Shown here in pieces: positions 23,667 to 31,907 of a stretch of 44,751 bases of DNA. A model generated the notes under the pieces. That model had not been told where the DNA came from and searched no databases. It saw only the letters and a list, made by a program, of their open reading frames with translations. Numbering within the stretch: the first letter of the stretch is position 1; every line of letters starts with the position of its first letter. The DNA is from JBBBNV01 sp037137075. GTDB taxonomy: Bacteria; Bacillota; Bacilli; Paenibacillales; NBRC-103111. A program made the translations under genes and the position numbers. The stretch lies in the NCBI RefSeq assembly GCF_037137075.1, contig NZ_JBBBNV010000032.1, forward strand, positions 1 through 44,751, in the 5' to 3' direction.

Positions 23667-24073
23667 TTCCACAAGGAAATGCTCTGCAGAAGCAGCAGCT
23701 GGTGACAGCCTCTGTTCAACCGAGCCGGACATATCGTCTTCACACGGCTTCAGGTCATGTAGCGGGGATGGTTGAAGGGCTGGAGGCTCTGGAGCAGGCG
23801 GTGTTCAAAATTTTACAGACACCGCGTTATGCGCATCTCATCTATACATTTAACTACGGGAATGAAATGAATGACATCATTGGCCGCCATCCGCTGCTGG
23901 TCCGCTCAGAGCTGAACCGGCTGCTGCAGGAGGCGCTGCTGCAGGATGATCGGATTACCGCTGTGACGGATGTGGCGATCACACTCGAAGAGGATGCCGC
24001 GCTGATCAGCTTTACGGTTGTTTCGAAGCTGGGCAGCCTGGAAATGAAGCAGGAGGTGAAGAAGAATGTATGA
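23663..24073 (+). CDS. xkdS: DUF2634-family baseplate wedge protein XkdS (gp25-like)
   Basis: 136-residue protein of the XkdS/DUF2634 group, related in role to T4 gp25/P2 gpW, which starts sheath assembly on the baseplate. Diagnostic part: LEALEQAVFKILQTPRYAHLIYTFNYGNEMNDIIGRHPLLVRSELNRLLQEALLQDDRITAV, containing the E..R-type core of gp25-like proteins. Starts at 23663 within the stop of xkdR and overlaps the baseplate J gene by 8 nt. Confidence 0.9.
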   Translation: MIPQGNALQKQQLVTASVQPSRTYRLHTASGHVAGMVEGLEALEQAVFKILQTPRYAHLIYTFNYGNEMNDIIGRHPLLVRSELNRLLQEALLQDDRITAVTDVAITLEEDAALISFTVVSKLGSLEMKQEVKKNV

Positions 24074-25148
24074 GCTGCAAACCTATGAAGCGTTATTAAA
24101 ACGCATGCTGGAACGGGTGCCCGCAAGCGTGGACAAGCGGGAGGGCAGCATCATTTACGATGCGCTTGCTCCGGCGGCGCTGGAGCTGGCCCAAATGTAT
24201 GTCGAGCTGGATGCCAATCTGCGGCTTGCGTTCGCAGATACGTCGAGCGGGGAATGGCTCTCCCGGCGGACGGAGGAATTCGGCGTGACGCGACAGGCGG
24301 CGACGAAGGCGAAGCGCAAGGGAAGCTTTTATAATCAATCGGGTGAATGGTCGGATATCCCGCTGAACAGCCGCTTTGCCATTCAGGGAGTGAAATATAC
24401 GGCGGTGGAGAAGATTGAGCCCGGACAATTTGTACTGGAATGTGAAACAGCCGGTACTGCGGGCAATCAGCATTTCGGCACCTTGCTTCCGGTAGATTAT
24501 ATTAATGGGCTGTCCCGGGCCGAGCTTGGCGATGTACTGGTTCCGGGAGCGGACGAGGAAAGCGACGAGGCGCTGCGAGCCCGGTATTTTGCAGCAGTCA
24601 ATGAGCAGCCCTTCGGGGGCAATATTGCGGATTATAAGCGCGAGATTGGCGGTATTGCCGGTGTCGGCGGGGTCAAGATTTTCCCGGTATGGCAGGGCGG
24701 CGGTACAGTGAAGTGTACCCTGATTGCCTCGGATTGGTCGGCTCCGGCGGCGGCCTTGGTGGATGAGGTGCAGGCCTTCATGGATCCGGCTCCTCGCCAC
24801 GGGGAGGGACTTGGTCTTGCCCCGCTCGGGCATCAGGTTACTATCGCCGGCGTGGAGGGGGTAGCGGTCGATGTTACGGCAACTCTTACCCTGCAAAACG
24901 GCACGACGCTGGGCCAGGTTCAGGACGCCATTCATGAGGTCATTAGCGACTATATGCTGTCACTGCGCAAAGCGTGGCCGGAGGAGGAGCGTCTCATCGT
25001 GCGGATTAGTCAAATCGATGCGCGAATATTGACCATTGCCGGAGTGGCTGATGTTACGAATACGCTGCTGAATGGAGCGGCAGCCAATCTGGAGCTGGAC
25101 GGGGAGCAAATTCCGAATCCGGGGGCGGTGGTGCTGCATGTCAACTAA
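24066..25148 (+). CDS. xkdT: Baseplate J-like protein XkdT (gp6/gpJ)
   Basis: Baseplate wedge protein of 360 residues; forms the ring that links hub, sheath and fibres. N-terminal MYELQTYEALLKRMLERVPASVDKREGSIIYDALAPAALELAQMYVELDANLRLAFADTSSGEWL and the middle block GADEESDEALRARYFAAVNEQPFGGNIADYKREIGGIAGVGGVKIFPVWQGGGTVK are classical for baseplate J. The C-terminal half holds the wedge domain. ATG 24066 follows GGAGGTGAAGAA. No sign of truncation. Confidence 0.95.
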   Translation: MYELQTYEALLKRMLERVPASVDKREGSIIYDALAPAALELAQMYVELDANLRLAFADTSSGEWLSRRTEEFGVTRQAATKAKRKGSFYNQSGEWSDIPLNSRFAIQGVKYTAVEKIEPGQFVLECETAGTAGNQHFGTLLPVDYINGLSRAELGDVLVPGADEESDEALRARYFAAVNEQPFGGNIADYKREIGGIAGVGGVKIFPVWQGGGTVKCTLIASDWSAPAAALVDEVQAFMDPAPRHGEGLGLAPLGHQVTIAGVEGVAVDVTATLTLQNGTTLGQVQDAIHEVISDYMLSLRKAWPEEERLIVRISQIDARILTIAGVADVTNTLLNGAAANLELDGEQIPNPGAVVLHVN

Positions 25149-25722
25149 GCTTCAGAGATATTTGCCCGATTTTTACAATGGTATTGCCGAATTCGAGCTG
25201 TTGACCGGTACGGAAGACATGGAGCTGGATTTGTTAAAACAAGCTATCGGCCAGTGGCTGGACGACCAGTTTGTGATGACCGCGGGTGAACAAGCCCTGA
25301 AACGGCGGGAGCAGCAGCTTCAGATTCGCGCTGATGTCTCGACTGAGACGCTGGAATTCCGCCGCAAACGACTCATAAACCGCTATTCGGCTAAACCGCC
25401 TTTTACCAAGCGTTATTTGCAGCAGCGGCTGGATTATTTGCTTGGTCCGGGCAAGGCCGAAGTAGATGTGGATGGAGACGAGTTCATCTTGCGGATTACC
25501 ATCAGCGTTCCGGATGCCGCGGTTTTTAAAGAAATTGCGTTTATGATTCAAACGACAAAGCCGGCCAATATGATTTACAACCAGGCCACGTCACTGGAGG
25601 ACCGAATCGGGATTGAGGAGCATCTCTGGAAAACTCCCTTGATTCGGGCGACCCTGCTGGGCAGCTGGCAGCTAGGCCGTGTGCCGTTTGCAATACGCGG
25701 GCAGGAGGTGCAAATTGGATGA
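25138..25722 (+). CDS. xkdU: YmfQ/XkdU-type baseplate protein (gp48/gpI-like)
   Basis: 194-residue member of the YmfQ (DUF2313) family, needed to connect wedge and tail fibres in related tails. Landmarks are KLQRYLPDFYNGIAEFELLTGTEDMELDLLKQAIGQWLDDQFVMTAGEQALKRREQQLQI, the RRKRLINRYSAKPPFTKRYLQQRLDYLLG block, and a C-terminal AVFKEIAFMIQTTKPANMIY. ATG 25138 overlaps the end of xkdT by 11 nt and follows a G-rich binding site; the frame is open further upstream but only as overlap. Confidence 0.9.
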   Translation: MSTKLQRYLPDFYNGIAEFELLTGTEDMELDLLKQAIGQWLDDQFVMTAGEQALKRREQQLQIRADVSTETLEFRRKRLINRYSAKPPFTKRYLQQRLDYLLGPGKAEVDVDGDEFILRITISVPDAAVFKEIAFMIQTTKPANMIYNQATSLEDRIGIEEHLWKTPLIRATLLGSWQLGRVPFAIRGQEVQIG

Positions 25723-26012
25723 TTACTTCAACATATTTAGCTGAGCTTGCCGGATATACCGATCAGAGGATTGCCAAGGTGCTTTTGAATGACAGCTACG
25801 AAATTTCGGACTTCAGCGTCAAGCAGCAGACCGGTTCCACTGTTGATCTGGAGTACCTCATTCCGAATGGCTCCGTCTCTGAAGTGACCAAGATTGAGCT
25901 GCGGGGAGCGTCGGGCGATGTCATTAGCTCAAGCGCCGTCTATGTCCCGATTACATCGGATACGATCATCAGGCAAATTCTCACAGTCAGAGAGGCGGGC
26001 GGGACAGGATGA
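25719..26012 (+). CDS. Small baseplate/fibre-junction protein (97 aa)
   Basis: 97-residue protein between the YmfQ-type gene and the first fibre, with 4-nt overlaps on both sides. It reads as an all-beta domain (VLLNDSYEISDFSVKQQTGSTVDLEYLIPNGSVSEVTKIELRGASGDVISSSAVYVPITSDTIIRQILTV). A gene of this size and place is common in Bacillales contractile tails. Function unknown; an adaptor between baseplate and fibre is an inference from position. Confidence 0.8.
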   Translation: MITSTYLAELAGYTDQRIAKVLLNDSYEISDFSVKQQTGSTVDLEYLIPNGSVSEVTKIELRGASGDVISSSAVYVPITSDTIIRQILTVREAGGTG

Positions 26013-27697
26013 GTTATTCAGCCAAAACCAACTGGAAGCTGGACGAAATTGTTACAGAAGGTGATTTAAACCGGATCGAGCAGGGGGTGAAGGAGGCTCA
26101 CGAGGGTGTGCAAGCCTCCTTGCCGAACACAGACGGAAGTGTGACTGATGCCAATATCGGCAGCAGGACAATCACGGATTCCGAAGCACCGACCGGGGAT
26201 GAAGGTACGCCGACGGAGCTCTGGAACTGGCAGGCTTACATGACCAAAGCCATTACCGGAGAGACGAATTGGCGGACTGCACCGGATCTGACGCTGAAGG
26301 ATGTTCAGACCAGACTGGAGGCAGCGACAAATGTGGCAACAGCCGGAACGTTAGTCGAACGGGACGGAGCCGGCAGATTCAAAGCTGCAGCTCCTGCCGC
26401 AGCAGATGACGTGGCGCGCAAGGCGGAGGTGGATGCGGCCTCTGCAGCAGCCGGTGCAGCGCAGGCAGCTGCCAATAACGCCCAGACGAGAGCGAATGCG
26501 GGCTTGCCGAAGGATGGCAGTGAGGCGATGACGGGCCCGCTAGTCGTTCATGGTGCAAAAGGCATTACTTCCGGCTCTTGGGGAACCATATCCTCTGCGG
26601 CTAACGGTAACTATCTGCTTGGTCACAATTGCTATATTGATATCAATACAGGGGATTTCAAGTATAAAAATACCCATGCTAATTTCGGAGCACGCGGAAT
26701 TTATTTCACTTGGAATGGAGCCGCTAATACAGTGCAACCCTTTTATTTTGATATGGGGAACGTTCCAAGTACAGCAGATACTGTCTTCACACCAACATTA
26801 AACAAAATATGGCATGCGGGTAATGATGGGGCGGGGAGCGGGTTAGATGCGGACTTGCTGGACGGCAAGCAGGCAACCGATTTTGCCCCAAGCGGCTTTG
26901 GGTTAGGTACTGCGTCTCAGTCAATCTCGGGTAAAGATTTAAATCATATCCGAGAGACAGGATGGTATCATGGCAACGAGGTTGTGAATGCTCCGGGAGC
27001 CGGTTGGCATTGGTTTGAAGTAATCAGACATGAAGCCTCTGATAATGTCCTTCAACAGGCATGGAGCTACTTTTCTAGCGACCAGTATGTTAGAAGATTG
27101 CAGGAGGGTGTCTGGGGGCCTTGGGTCCAGGTATGGAATGCTGGAAATAACGCTGCACTTGATAAAAATACCGGTGGAATTGTGTCTGGACGTTTAACCA
27201 CAGTTAAAAATACGAATGCAGCCAAAGATGGCGCATTCTATGTTTCCTCAGGTATGGAGGTAGCAACAGCTGATGGCAGTTCGCCAGCTTTTTCTTTTCA
27301 CCGAATGGGTTTCTATGCCAAAGCCATTTATCTTGATGCCGATGGGAAACTAAAAACAGTGGATAGTAATGGAACTTTGGGGAATTTAATTGAATCATCA
27401 AGCCCGTCTTTGCAAATTCGGGACAACAACGGCGTACTTGAATTTTACTCAGGAGGGGTGTGGAAGCCTGTGGGGGGCGTCAAGAGTGTGCAGCGTGGAA
27501 TCATAAATACTAGCAACGGTTACACGTATACAGATGTATCAATAAAAGCTGTAAATGTTGATAAGGCTTCGGTAAATCCCTTAAGCTTTGGTTCGGCTTT
27601 TAATTGGGAGCTTATAGGTTCTACGGTGCTGCGCATCTATCATGGTGCTGCAGTCTCCTCTACGACCTTAAGATGGGAAATCATTGAATATTACTAA
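26009..27697 (+). CDS. Tail fibre 1 (receptor-binding protein, pyocin-knob type)
   Basis: 562-residue receptor-binding fibre. Residues 1-105 form the adaptor (KTNWKLDEIVTEGDLNRIEQGVKEAHEG, ELWNWQAYMTKAITGETNWRTAPDLTLKDVQTRL) that is duplicated in fibre 2. An Ala-rich coiled segment (about 130-170) follows, then KDGSEAMTGPLVVHG and WHAGNDGAGSGLDADLLDGKQATDF, common in phage fibres. Around 310-380 lies a pyocin-knob-like domain (HIRETGWYHGNEVVNAPG, WSYFSSDQYVRRLQEGVWGPWVQVWNAGN), expected to bind a surface glycan. The end (VQRGIINTSNGYTYTDVSIKAVN, TTLRWEIIEYY) is a trimer-tip-like beta domain. Sequence after about 26540 turns A/T-richer, consistent with an exchangeable tip. Confidence 0.9.
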   Translation: MSYSAKTNWKLDEIVTEGDLNRIEQGVKEAHEGVQASLPNTDGSVTDANIGSRTITDSEAPTGDEGTPTELWNWQAYMTKAITGETNWRTAPDLTLKDVQTRLEAATNVATAGTLVERDGAGRFKAAAPAAADDVARKAEVDAASAAAGAAQAAANNAQTRANAGLPKDGSEAMTGPLVVHGAKGITSGSWGTISSAANGNYLLGHNCYIDINTGDFKYKNTHANFGARGIYFTWNGAANTVQPFYFDMGNVPSTADTVFTPTLNKIWHAGNDGAGSGLDADLLDGKQATDFAPSGFGLGTASQSISGKDLNHIRETGWYHGNEVVNAPGAGWHWFEVIRHEASDNVLQQAWSYFSSDQYVRRLQEGVWGPWVQVWNAGNNAALDKNTGGIVSGRLTTVKNTNAAKDGAFYVSSGMEVATADGSSPAFSFHRMGFYAKAIYLDADGKLKTVDSNGTLGNLIESSSPSLQIRDNNGVLEFYSGGVWKPVGGVKSVQRGIINTSNGYTYTDVSIKAVNVDKASVNPLSFGSAFNWELIGSTVLRIYHGAAVSSTTLRWEIIEYY

Positions 27698-27716
27698 AAG
27701 GAGGTAGAACATTTAA

Positions 27717-27926
27717 ATGTTCAAATATGCTCAAATCGATCTCAATACTGGTTTTTGTGTCGGTGTATCGTATTTGTCAGGTGAAGTTAAGGCAGCCCAC
27801 ATGCTGCCTTTGACGGAGGGACAGGATGTGCAGCCGGGGGACATTTTTATGGATGGGGAATGGACAAGGCCTGCGTCATCTTCATCAGTAGGTAAAAAAC
27901 GCTGGTGGGAGAAATTTAGGAAGTAG
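27717..27926 (+). CDS. Small protein after fibre 1 (69 aa)
   Basis: 69-residue protein starting FKYAQIDLNTGFCVGVSYLSGEV and ending in a basic KKRWWEKFRK. Proteins with this type of start follow fibre genes in many Bacillales and Clostridium prophages; the role is unknown (fibre chaperone or minor tail part are guesses). AAGGAGG (27698-27704) lies upstream of ATG 27717 at a rather long spacing. Confidence 0.75.
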   Translation: MFKYAQIDLNTGFCVGVSYLSGEVKAAHMLPLTEGQDVQPGDIFMDGEWTRPASSSSVGKKRWWEKFRK

Positions 27927-28013
27927 CGTATGTTTTATAACGAATAATCGATTTTACTCTCGTTGGAGCGATGAAAATAACGGAGAGGGAATCTGTAAAT
28001 CAAGGAGGTCACC

Positions 28014-29765
28014 ATGTCCTTTCATTCGAAAACAGATTGGAAATACGATGAAATCGTAACAGAGCACGATTTGAACCGGATTGAGCAGGGGATTGCGGAT
28101 GCTCATGAAGGAGCGCGCGCCATTTCGGATACAGAAGCTCCTTCAAGTGACACAGGAGCCCCCAATAAGCTGTGGGGCTGGCTTGCCTATATGATCAAGA
28201 GTATTACCGGAAAATCGTCCTGGCGGACGGCACCCGCCATTAATCTCGAAACGGTTTCTAGCCGGTTAGGACAAGCCGTGAATGTAAATAGCCAACCGAC
28301 CTTCGGACGTGTCAATATTATTTATGCCGGTAATGACGCAGCGCTTCTTTTACAAAATACAGGTACAAACGGACGTGGCTGGCTTCTCGGTTCCGGGTCT
28401 GGAGCTTCTGGTATTGGTGTAGGGAAGTTCGGAGTGTGGGATCAAACGTCCGGAACGCTCAGGCTATCTGTTGACCCTAATGGGGGAGTTAAGACTACCA
28501 ATAACACCCTTGATGACGGAGCAGGTAATGTCCATGTAAAGGGTGCCTTCAGACTTACGCAGCCAAGCTCACAAGCAGATCCCAATCCTCATAAATGGCT
28601 GCGTAGTGACAATGGTTTTCTGCAGGTAATCAATAGCGACTTTTCAAGAGCGCTAATTAGTATTGATGATTCGGGAAACACAATAACAAGAGGCGCTATT
28701 ACCTTGGATAACGGTGGAGTTGATACCCCGGAGATTAGTTGGAAGGATTCGGTGCACGGCAGTCAGACGTGGATGGATATGTGGTATGAAGAATTAAGGG
28801 TTTTTACAAGCTATCGAGGCGGGCCGATCTTGTTCCCATTGAAAATTAATCTTCCGACGGGTTCACTTGCTTCTAAAGTGAATACACTTGATGACGGTTC
28901 CGGCAAGGCTGTAATTAAAGGGACCCTTCATGCCTCTGTTTCCACGAAAGGTACGAATGGTGGTGATGGAACGGCAGCTCGTGCGCTTACTATTGGTGGA
29001 AATCTTGACGGGGCCGCATTATACAACGAAAATTTATCATTCATTGGAGTAAATCAGAGTGCCGGAGCCAGTGAAACGGTTTTTGCTTCAATAGCATCCG
29101 CTGATGACAGAGATGGTTCGGCGTTTTCTTTCAGGACGCTTATGGGATCGGCTGCTCCTTACGGGTTGAGTACGAATTTATTTGGAATATCCCGCAGTGG
29201 TCGCATTAATACCAAGAACAACGTACTTGATTTTGGGAATGGTAATACTTTTTTTACAGGGGCTATTCACGAATTCGGTGCGCCTGCTACGGGTGGAGTA
29301 GGAATAGAAATTGGTTCAATTGTAGCGGCTAATCCAGCGTATATCGATTTTCACTCAAGCGGGAATACAATTGACTATGATGCTAGAATACTGGCAACAG
29401 GAGGTAACAGCACACTAGGAAGTGGCACAATACATTTGGCTGCTGCTCAAGTCAGTCTTCCACACTCTACATTGGTAAATGGATATAACGTGCTACGGGC
29501 TGTGAGTGGGGGACATCAGGTACAAAGCGGAAGTGCAAGTGTAATTATTAACACGAGCGGTGTGTCCGTTGATGTAAACGTTCCTTTTCCAGTAGCATTT
29601 GCTACAACCCCTAAGATTCTACCTGTATTGGAAGCTGTTAGCAACGCTAATAATACTTATGTGACCGTGCAAGCGGCCAATAAGAGTATTACCGGATTTA
29701 CACTTCGATGCAATAGCGGTATCCCTCAAACATTACTCATAAACTGGATTGCCATAGGATCATAA
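28014..29765 (+). CDS. Tail fibre 2 (same adaptor, different receptor-binding part)
   Basis: 583-residue second fibre. Residues 1-85 match the adaptor of fibre 1 (FHSKTDWKYDEIVTEHDLNRIEQGIADAHEG, LWGWLAYMIKSITGKSSWRTAPAINLETVSSRL) but lack about 18 residues. The shaft carries a module repeated three times: TTNNTLDDGAGNVHVKGAF (about 160), KVNTLDDGSGKAVIKGTLHA (about 289) and TKNNVLDFGNGNTFFTGAIHE (about 400). The last about 75 residues (VDVNVPFPVAFATTPKILPVLEA, NKSITGFTLRCNSG, INWIAIGS) resemble an H-type lectin tip. AAGGAGGTCACC precedes ATG 28014. A/T-rich relative to the sheath gene. Two fibres of equal size but unlike tips suggest two targets per particle or alternative fibres. Confidence 0.88.
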   Translation: MSFHSKTDWKYDEIVTEHDLNRIEQGIADAHEGARAISDTEAPSSDTGAPNKLWGWLAYMIKSITGKSSWRTAPAINLETVSSRLGQAVNVNSQPTFGRVNIIYAGNDAALLLQNTGTNGRGWLLGSGSGASGIGVGKFGVWDQTSGTLRLSVDPNGGVKTTNNTLDDGAGNVHVKGAFRLTQPSSQADPNPHKWLRSDNGFLQVINSDFSRALISIDDSGNTITRGAITLDNGGVDTPEISWKDSVHGSQTWMDMWYEELRVFTSYRGGPILFPLKINLPTGSLASKVNTLDDGSGKAVIKGTLHASVSTKGTNGGDGTAARALTIGGNLDGAALYNENLSFIGVNQSAGASETVFASIASADDRDGSAFSFRTLMGSAAPYGLSTNLFGISRSGRINTKNNVLDFGNGNTFFTGAIHEFGAPATGGVGIEIGSIVAANPAYIDFHSSGNTIDYDARILATGGNSTLGSGTIHLAAAQVSLPHSTLVNGYNVLRAVSGGHQVQSGSASVIINTSGVSVDVNVPFPVAFATTPKILPVLEAVSNANNTYVTVQAANKSITGFTLRCNSGIPQTLLINWIAIGS

Positions 29766-30203
29766 GTCCGGTCAGATGGCCTGTATTTATCCAGGTGTCT
29801 TCGGTGCGGTCGTTCTTTGAGAGGCTTTTATCCTTTATACGCAGAACCCATTTTGGAAAAATGCTTGAAATGGTAAGAACGATTCACATTCTTGCGTGGG
29901 AGAACACGGAGGAGAATCAAAACTGGTGGAAGAGGACACAGGGTTTATCTGTATTGGCGGCGGCCTATCATTTAATGCGGAACGAACCTCGAGCTAAGGA
30001 AACGGGCTTAGCCTTCCCTGCTTCTGCTCCACGCCCTTCGGGCTGCGGAACGGGTTCGGGTATGTCTGTATCCATATTCAACGTAAAGGTTGTCACTAGC
30101 TTTTTTTCATTGGAAACTCATTTGAGCTCTGTTCCGCTGTCCGGCTCAACCGGAAATTCGCACAAAATGAGCTTCTGAAACGATTGTATGAGGAGGGAAT
30201 AGA
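29766..30203. other. Unexplained gap after fibre 2
   Basis: About 440 nt. One open frame (29795-30178, from GTG) has no binding site and no family likeness; its composition drifts into A/T and Pro/Ser/Gly-rich parts typical of non-coding DNA. A GCCC-TTCG-GGGC-type hairpin lies near 30028. It may be the scar of fibre or chaperone gene exchange. Confidence 0.45.
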
Positions 30204-30569
30204 ATGCAATATTGGTTCTTGTATCACTTACAAGACGGCAGCATTTACGGTACGCCCTACCGAGGCTCTGTTGAAGAATGGACAAACATTCCTCCGGGCT
30301 GCGCTGTCTTGGGGCCGCTGCCGGAGGAGGATGAAGCTGCGACAGATGCCTTCATGTATCCTAACAATTACACGGTCATTGACGGTGAGCTCTCAAAAAC
30401 GGGAGACACCTACCCGGAGCCAGTACCTGCGGCACCAACGCCGGACGAGATCATCGCGGATTTGAATCAGCAGGTTTTAACCACTCAAGCCGCACTGGCT
30501 GACGTGTATGAGACGATGCTGACATTGCAGGCGGAGCTGGCGGCAATGAAAGGAGGACAATCAGCATGA
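30204..30569 (+). CDS. Small tail-associated protein with coiled-coil end (121 aa)
   Basis: 121-residue protein beginning MQYWFLYHLQDGSIYGTPYRG, with an acidic middle (PEEDEAATDAFMYPNNYTVIDGEL) and a C-terminal helical part (PDEIIADLNQQVLTTQAALADVYETMLTLQAELAAMKGG) that should form a coiled coil. Proteins of this layout follow fibre genes in Paenibacillus and Bacillus prophages; function not established. GAGGAGGGAATAGA precedes the ATG at 30204. Overlaps the next start by 4 nt. Confidence 0.8.
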   Translation: MQYWFLYHLQDGSIYGTPYRGSVEEWTNIPPGCAVLGPLPEEDEAATDAFMYPNNYTVIDGELSKTGDTYPEPVPAAPTPDEIIADLNQQVLTTQAALADVYETMLTLQAELAAMKGGQSA

Positions 30570-30718
30570 GTCCGATGGTGAAGCTTTATTACAGTCTGGT
30601 TAAGGCCGGATTGAGGGAAGTTGACCAGGTTCCGGCGAACAATGGATTGCGGGCTGCGGTTCAAGCGTTGATTGAGGAGGAACCACAAAATAATTCAGGA
30701 GGCTCACAGCATGGTTAA
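30566..30718 (+). CDS. CD1375-like small phage protein (50 aa)
   Basis: 50 residues: SPMVKLYYSLVKAGLREVDQ, then VPANNGLRAAVQALIEEEPQ and a short Gly/Ser/Gln end. The start MSPMVKLYYSLVKAGLR..DQVP matches the small XkdX/CD1375-type proteins that follow fibre genes in Firmicute phages. ATG 30566 overlaps the previous stop and follows AAGGAGG. Function unknown. Confidence 0.75.
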   Translation: MSPMVKLYYSLVKAGLREVDQVPANNGLRAAVQALIEEEPQNNSGGSQHG

Positions 30719-30998
30719 TGTACGTGTAGGGACGTTTAGGATGGGGCTGCTTGATCGACTCCGGGCGGGATGTACAGGAAAGGTTCACGTCGTCGTGCAA
30801 ACCTATGAAGGCCAGCTTGCCGGTATTGATGTGACGACCCGCATTCCTCAGCCGGTTCATTATATGTACCCGCTGCCACAACAGCCGGAGCAGCAAGAGG
30901 AGGGAATTGCATCCGTCGAAGTTCAACCGGAGGCCCATGAGCCGAGGATTTCATCCGCCAAACTGGAGACAGGTGCGGGACAGGGGGGAGTTGCGTAA
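30711..30998 (+). CDS. Unknown tail-operon protein (95 aa)
   Basis: 95 residues starting VNVRVGTFRMGLLDRLRAG, then a beta-like segment (GKVHVVVQTYEGQLAGIDVTTRIPQPVHYMYPLP) and a Gln/Glu/Pro-rich, probably disordered tail. ATG 30711 overlaps the previous gene by 8 nt in another frame and follows CAGGAGG. Not recognised. It is the last structural-region gene before the lysis genes. Confidence 0.65.
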   Translation: MVNVRVGTFRMGLLDRLRAGCTGKVHVVVQTYEGQLAGIDVTTRIPQPVHYMYPLPQQPEQQEEGIASVEVQPEAHEPRISSAKLETGAGQGGVA

Positions 30999-31050
30999 CC
31001 TTTCAAATGGGTGGACACCGATCCCACACGTATAAATTAAGGATATTAAA

Positions 31051-31229
31051 GCTCCGCTAAATGTATAATTTTATTGCCTCCATTTGGAAAAGTTTCTTCT
31101 TTTCTGTTAAATAGCTGCTTTCATACCGGGGATGCGACAGAAGGTCATGACGTTTTATAGTGCAATTTGAGGCGATCAGCAGTAAGGATGCTCTTGGCAA
31201 ATAAGGATTATTCGGACAGTTAGCGGAGC
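31051..31229. repeat. MITE-like element with 14-bp inverted ends
   Basis: GCTCCGCTAAATGT (31051-31064) is matched at 13 of 14 positions by the reverse complement of 31216-31229. The 179 nt between are A/T-rich and non-coding. The ends suggest a miniature inverted-repeat element; no target-site duplication is obvious. The rest of the 30999-31481 gap holds the terminator at 31373 and nothing else supported. Confidence 0.45.
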
Positions 31230-31372
31230 ATCGGCCTCTATCTCGGAGCTACTGTGGTTTGCATCGTTCTGTACAACGATCGTTAACAAGAACCTGGAAG
31301 AATGGAGTGGGAGCTAGCCTAAGCCCTTAGCAAGCTGAACGCGGTAACAGCTTCAAAACTTCCGGAAAAACG

Positions 31373-31397
31373 GCCCCGAGTCATCGGGGCAATTTTT
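31373..31397 (+). terminator. Rho-independent terminator between tail and lysis genes
   Basis: GCCCCGA-GTCA-TCGGGGC followed by AATTTTT: a perfect 7-bp stem with T-tract. It lies 84 nt before the holin start. Confidence 0.8.
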
Positions 31398-31481
31398 AAC
31401 TCATTCGATTGCAGGCTCTGAATGAAACCAAGTGGAGGAAATGAATTAAAAAGACCCAGGAAGGCAGAAAGGAGGACTCAC

Positions 31482-31907
31482 ATGAACTATCAGTTCTTTT
31501 TTAACTTCATGGCAGGGGCGTTTGGGGCGGTGACGTCGTATGCGTTCGGGGGGTGGTCCGGGACGCTGGAGCTGCTGGCGCTGGCAATGGTGCTGGATTA
31601 CATTACGGGTGTGATTGCAGCGTGGAAGGAAGGTAATTTGTCCAGTGAGGCCGGGTTTTGGGGACTTATCAAGAAGTCTCTCATGATTACGGCGGTGATG
31701 CTGGGGCACCGGGCGGATTTGGCTTTTGGCGTGGAGGATGTGTTCATGACCGGACTGGTCTGTGCATTTATGGCCAACGAATTGATTTCACTGGCCGAGA
31801 ACTATGGCCGCCTCGGGCTGCCGCTTTCGGAGCATATAATGCCAATCATAGCTGTTTTGAAGCAGAAAGGGGGGAAAGACCATGACAACGGCACAAAGCT
31901 TTATTAA
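31482..31907 (+). CDS. Holin (phage_holin_4_1 type)
   Basis: 141-residue membrane protein that lets the lytic enzyme or particles out. Hydrophobic segments at about 5-22 (FFFNFMAGAFGAVTSYAFGG), 28-48 (ELLALAMVLDYITGVIAAW), 65-82 (LIKKSLMITAVMLGHRAD) and 88-105; the block LDYITGVIAAWKEGNLSSEAGFWGLIKK is diagnostic for the toxin secretion/phage lysis holin family. ATG 31482 is chosen because AAAGGAGG lies 8 nt before it; the open frame from 31422 has only a poor start. Overlaps the lysin gene by 26 nt. Confidence 0.9.
   Translation: MNYQFFFNFMAGAFGAVTSYAFGGWSGTLELLALAMVLDYITGVIAAWKEGNLSSEAGFWGLIKKSLMITAVMLGHRADLAFGVEDVFMTGLVCAFMANELISLAENYGRLGLPLSEHIMPIIAVLKQKGGKDHDNGTKLY

Noticed and set aside
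29795..30178. 127-codon frame after fibre 2
   Set aside because: GTG start without binding site, no family likeness, composition drifts; listed as an unexplained gap instead.
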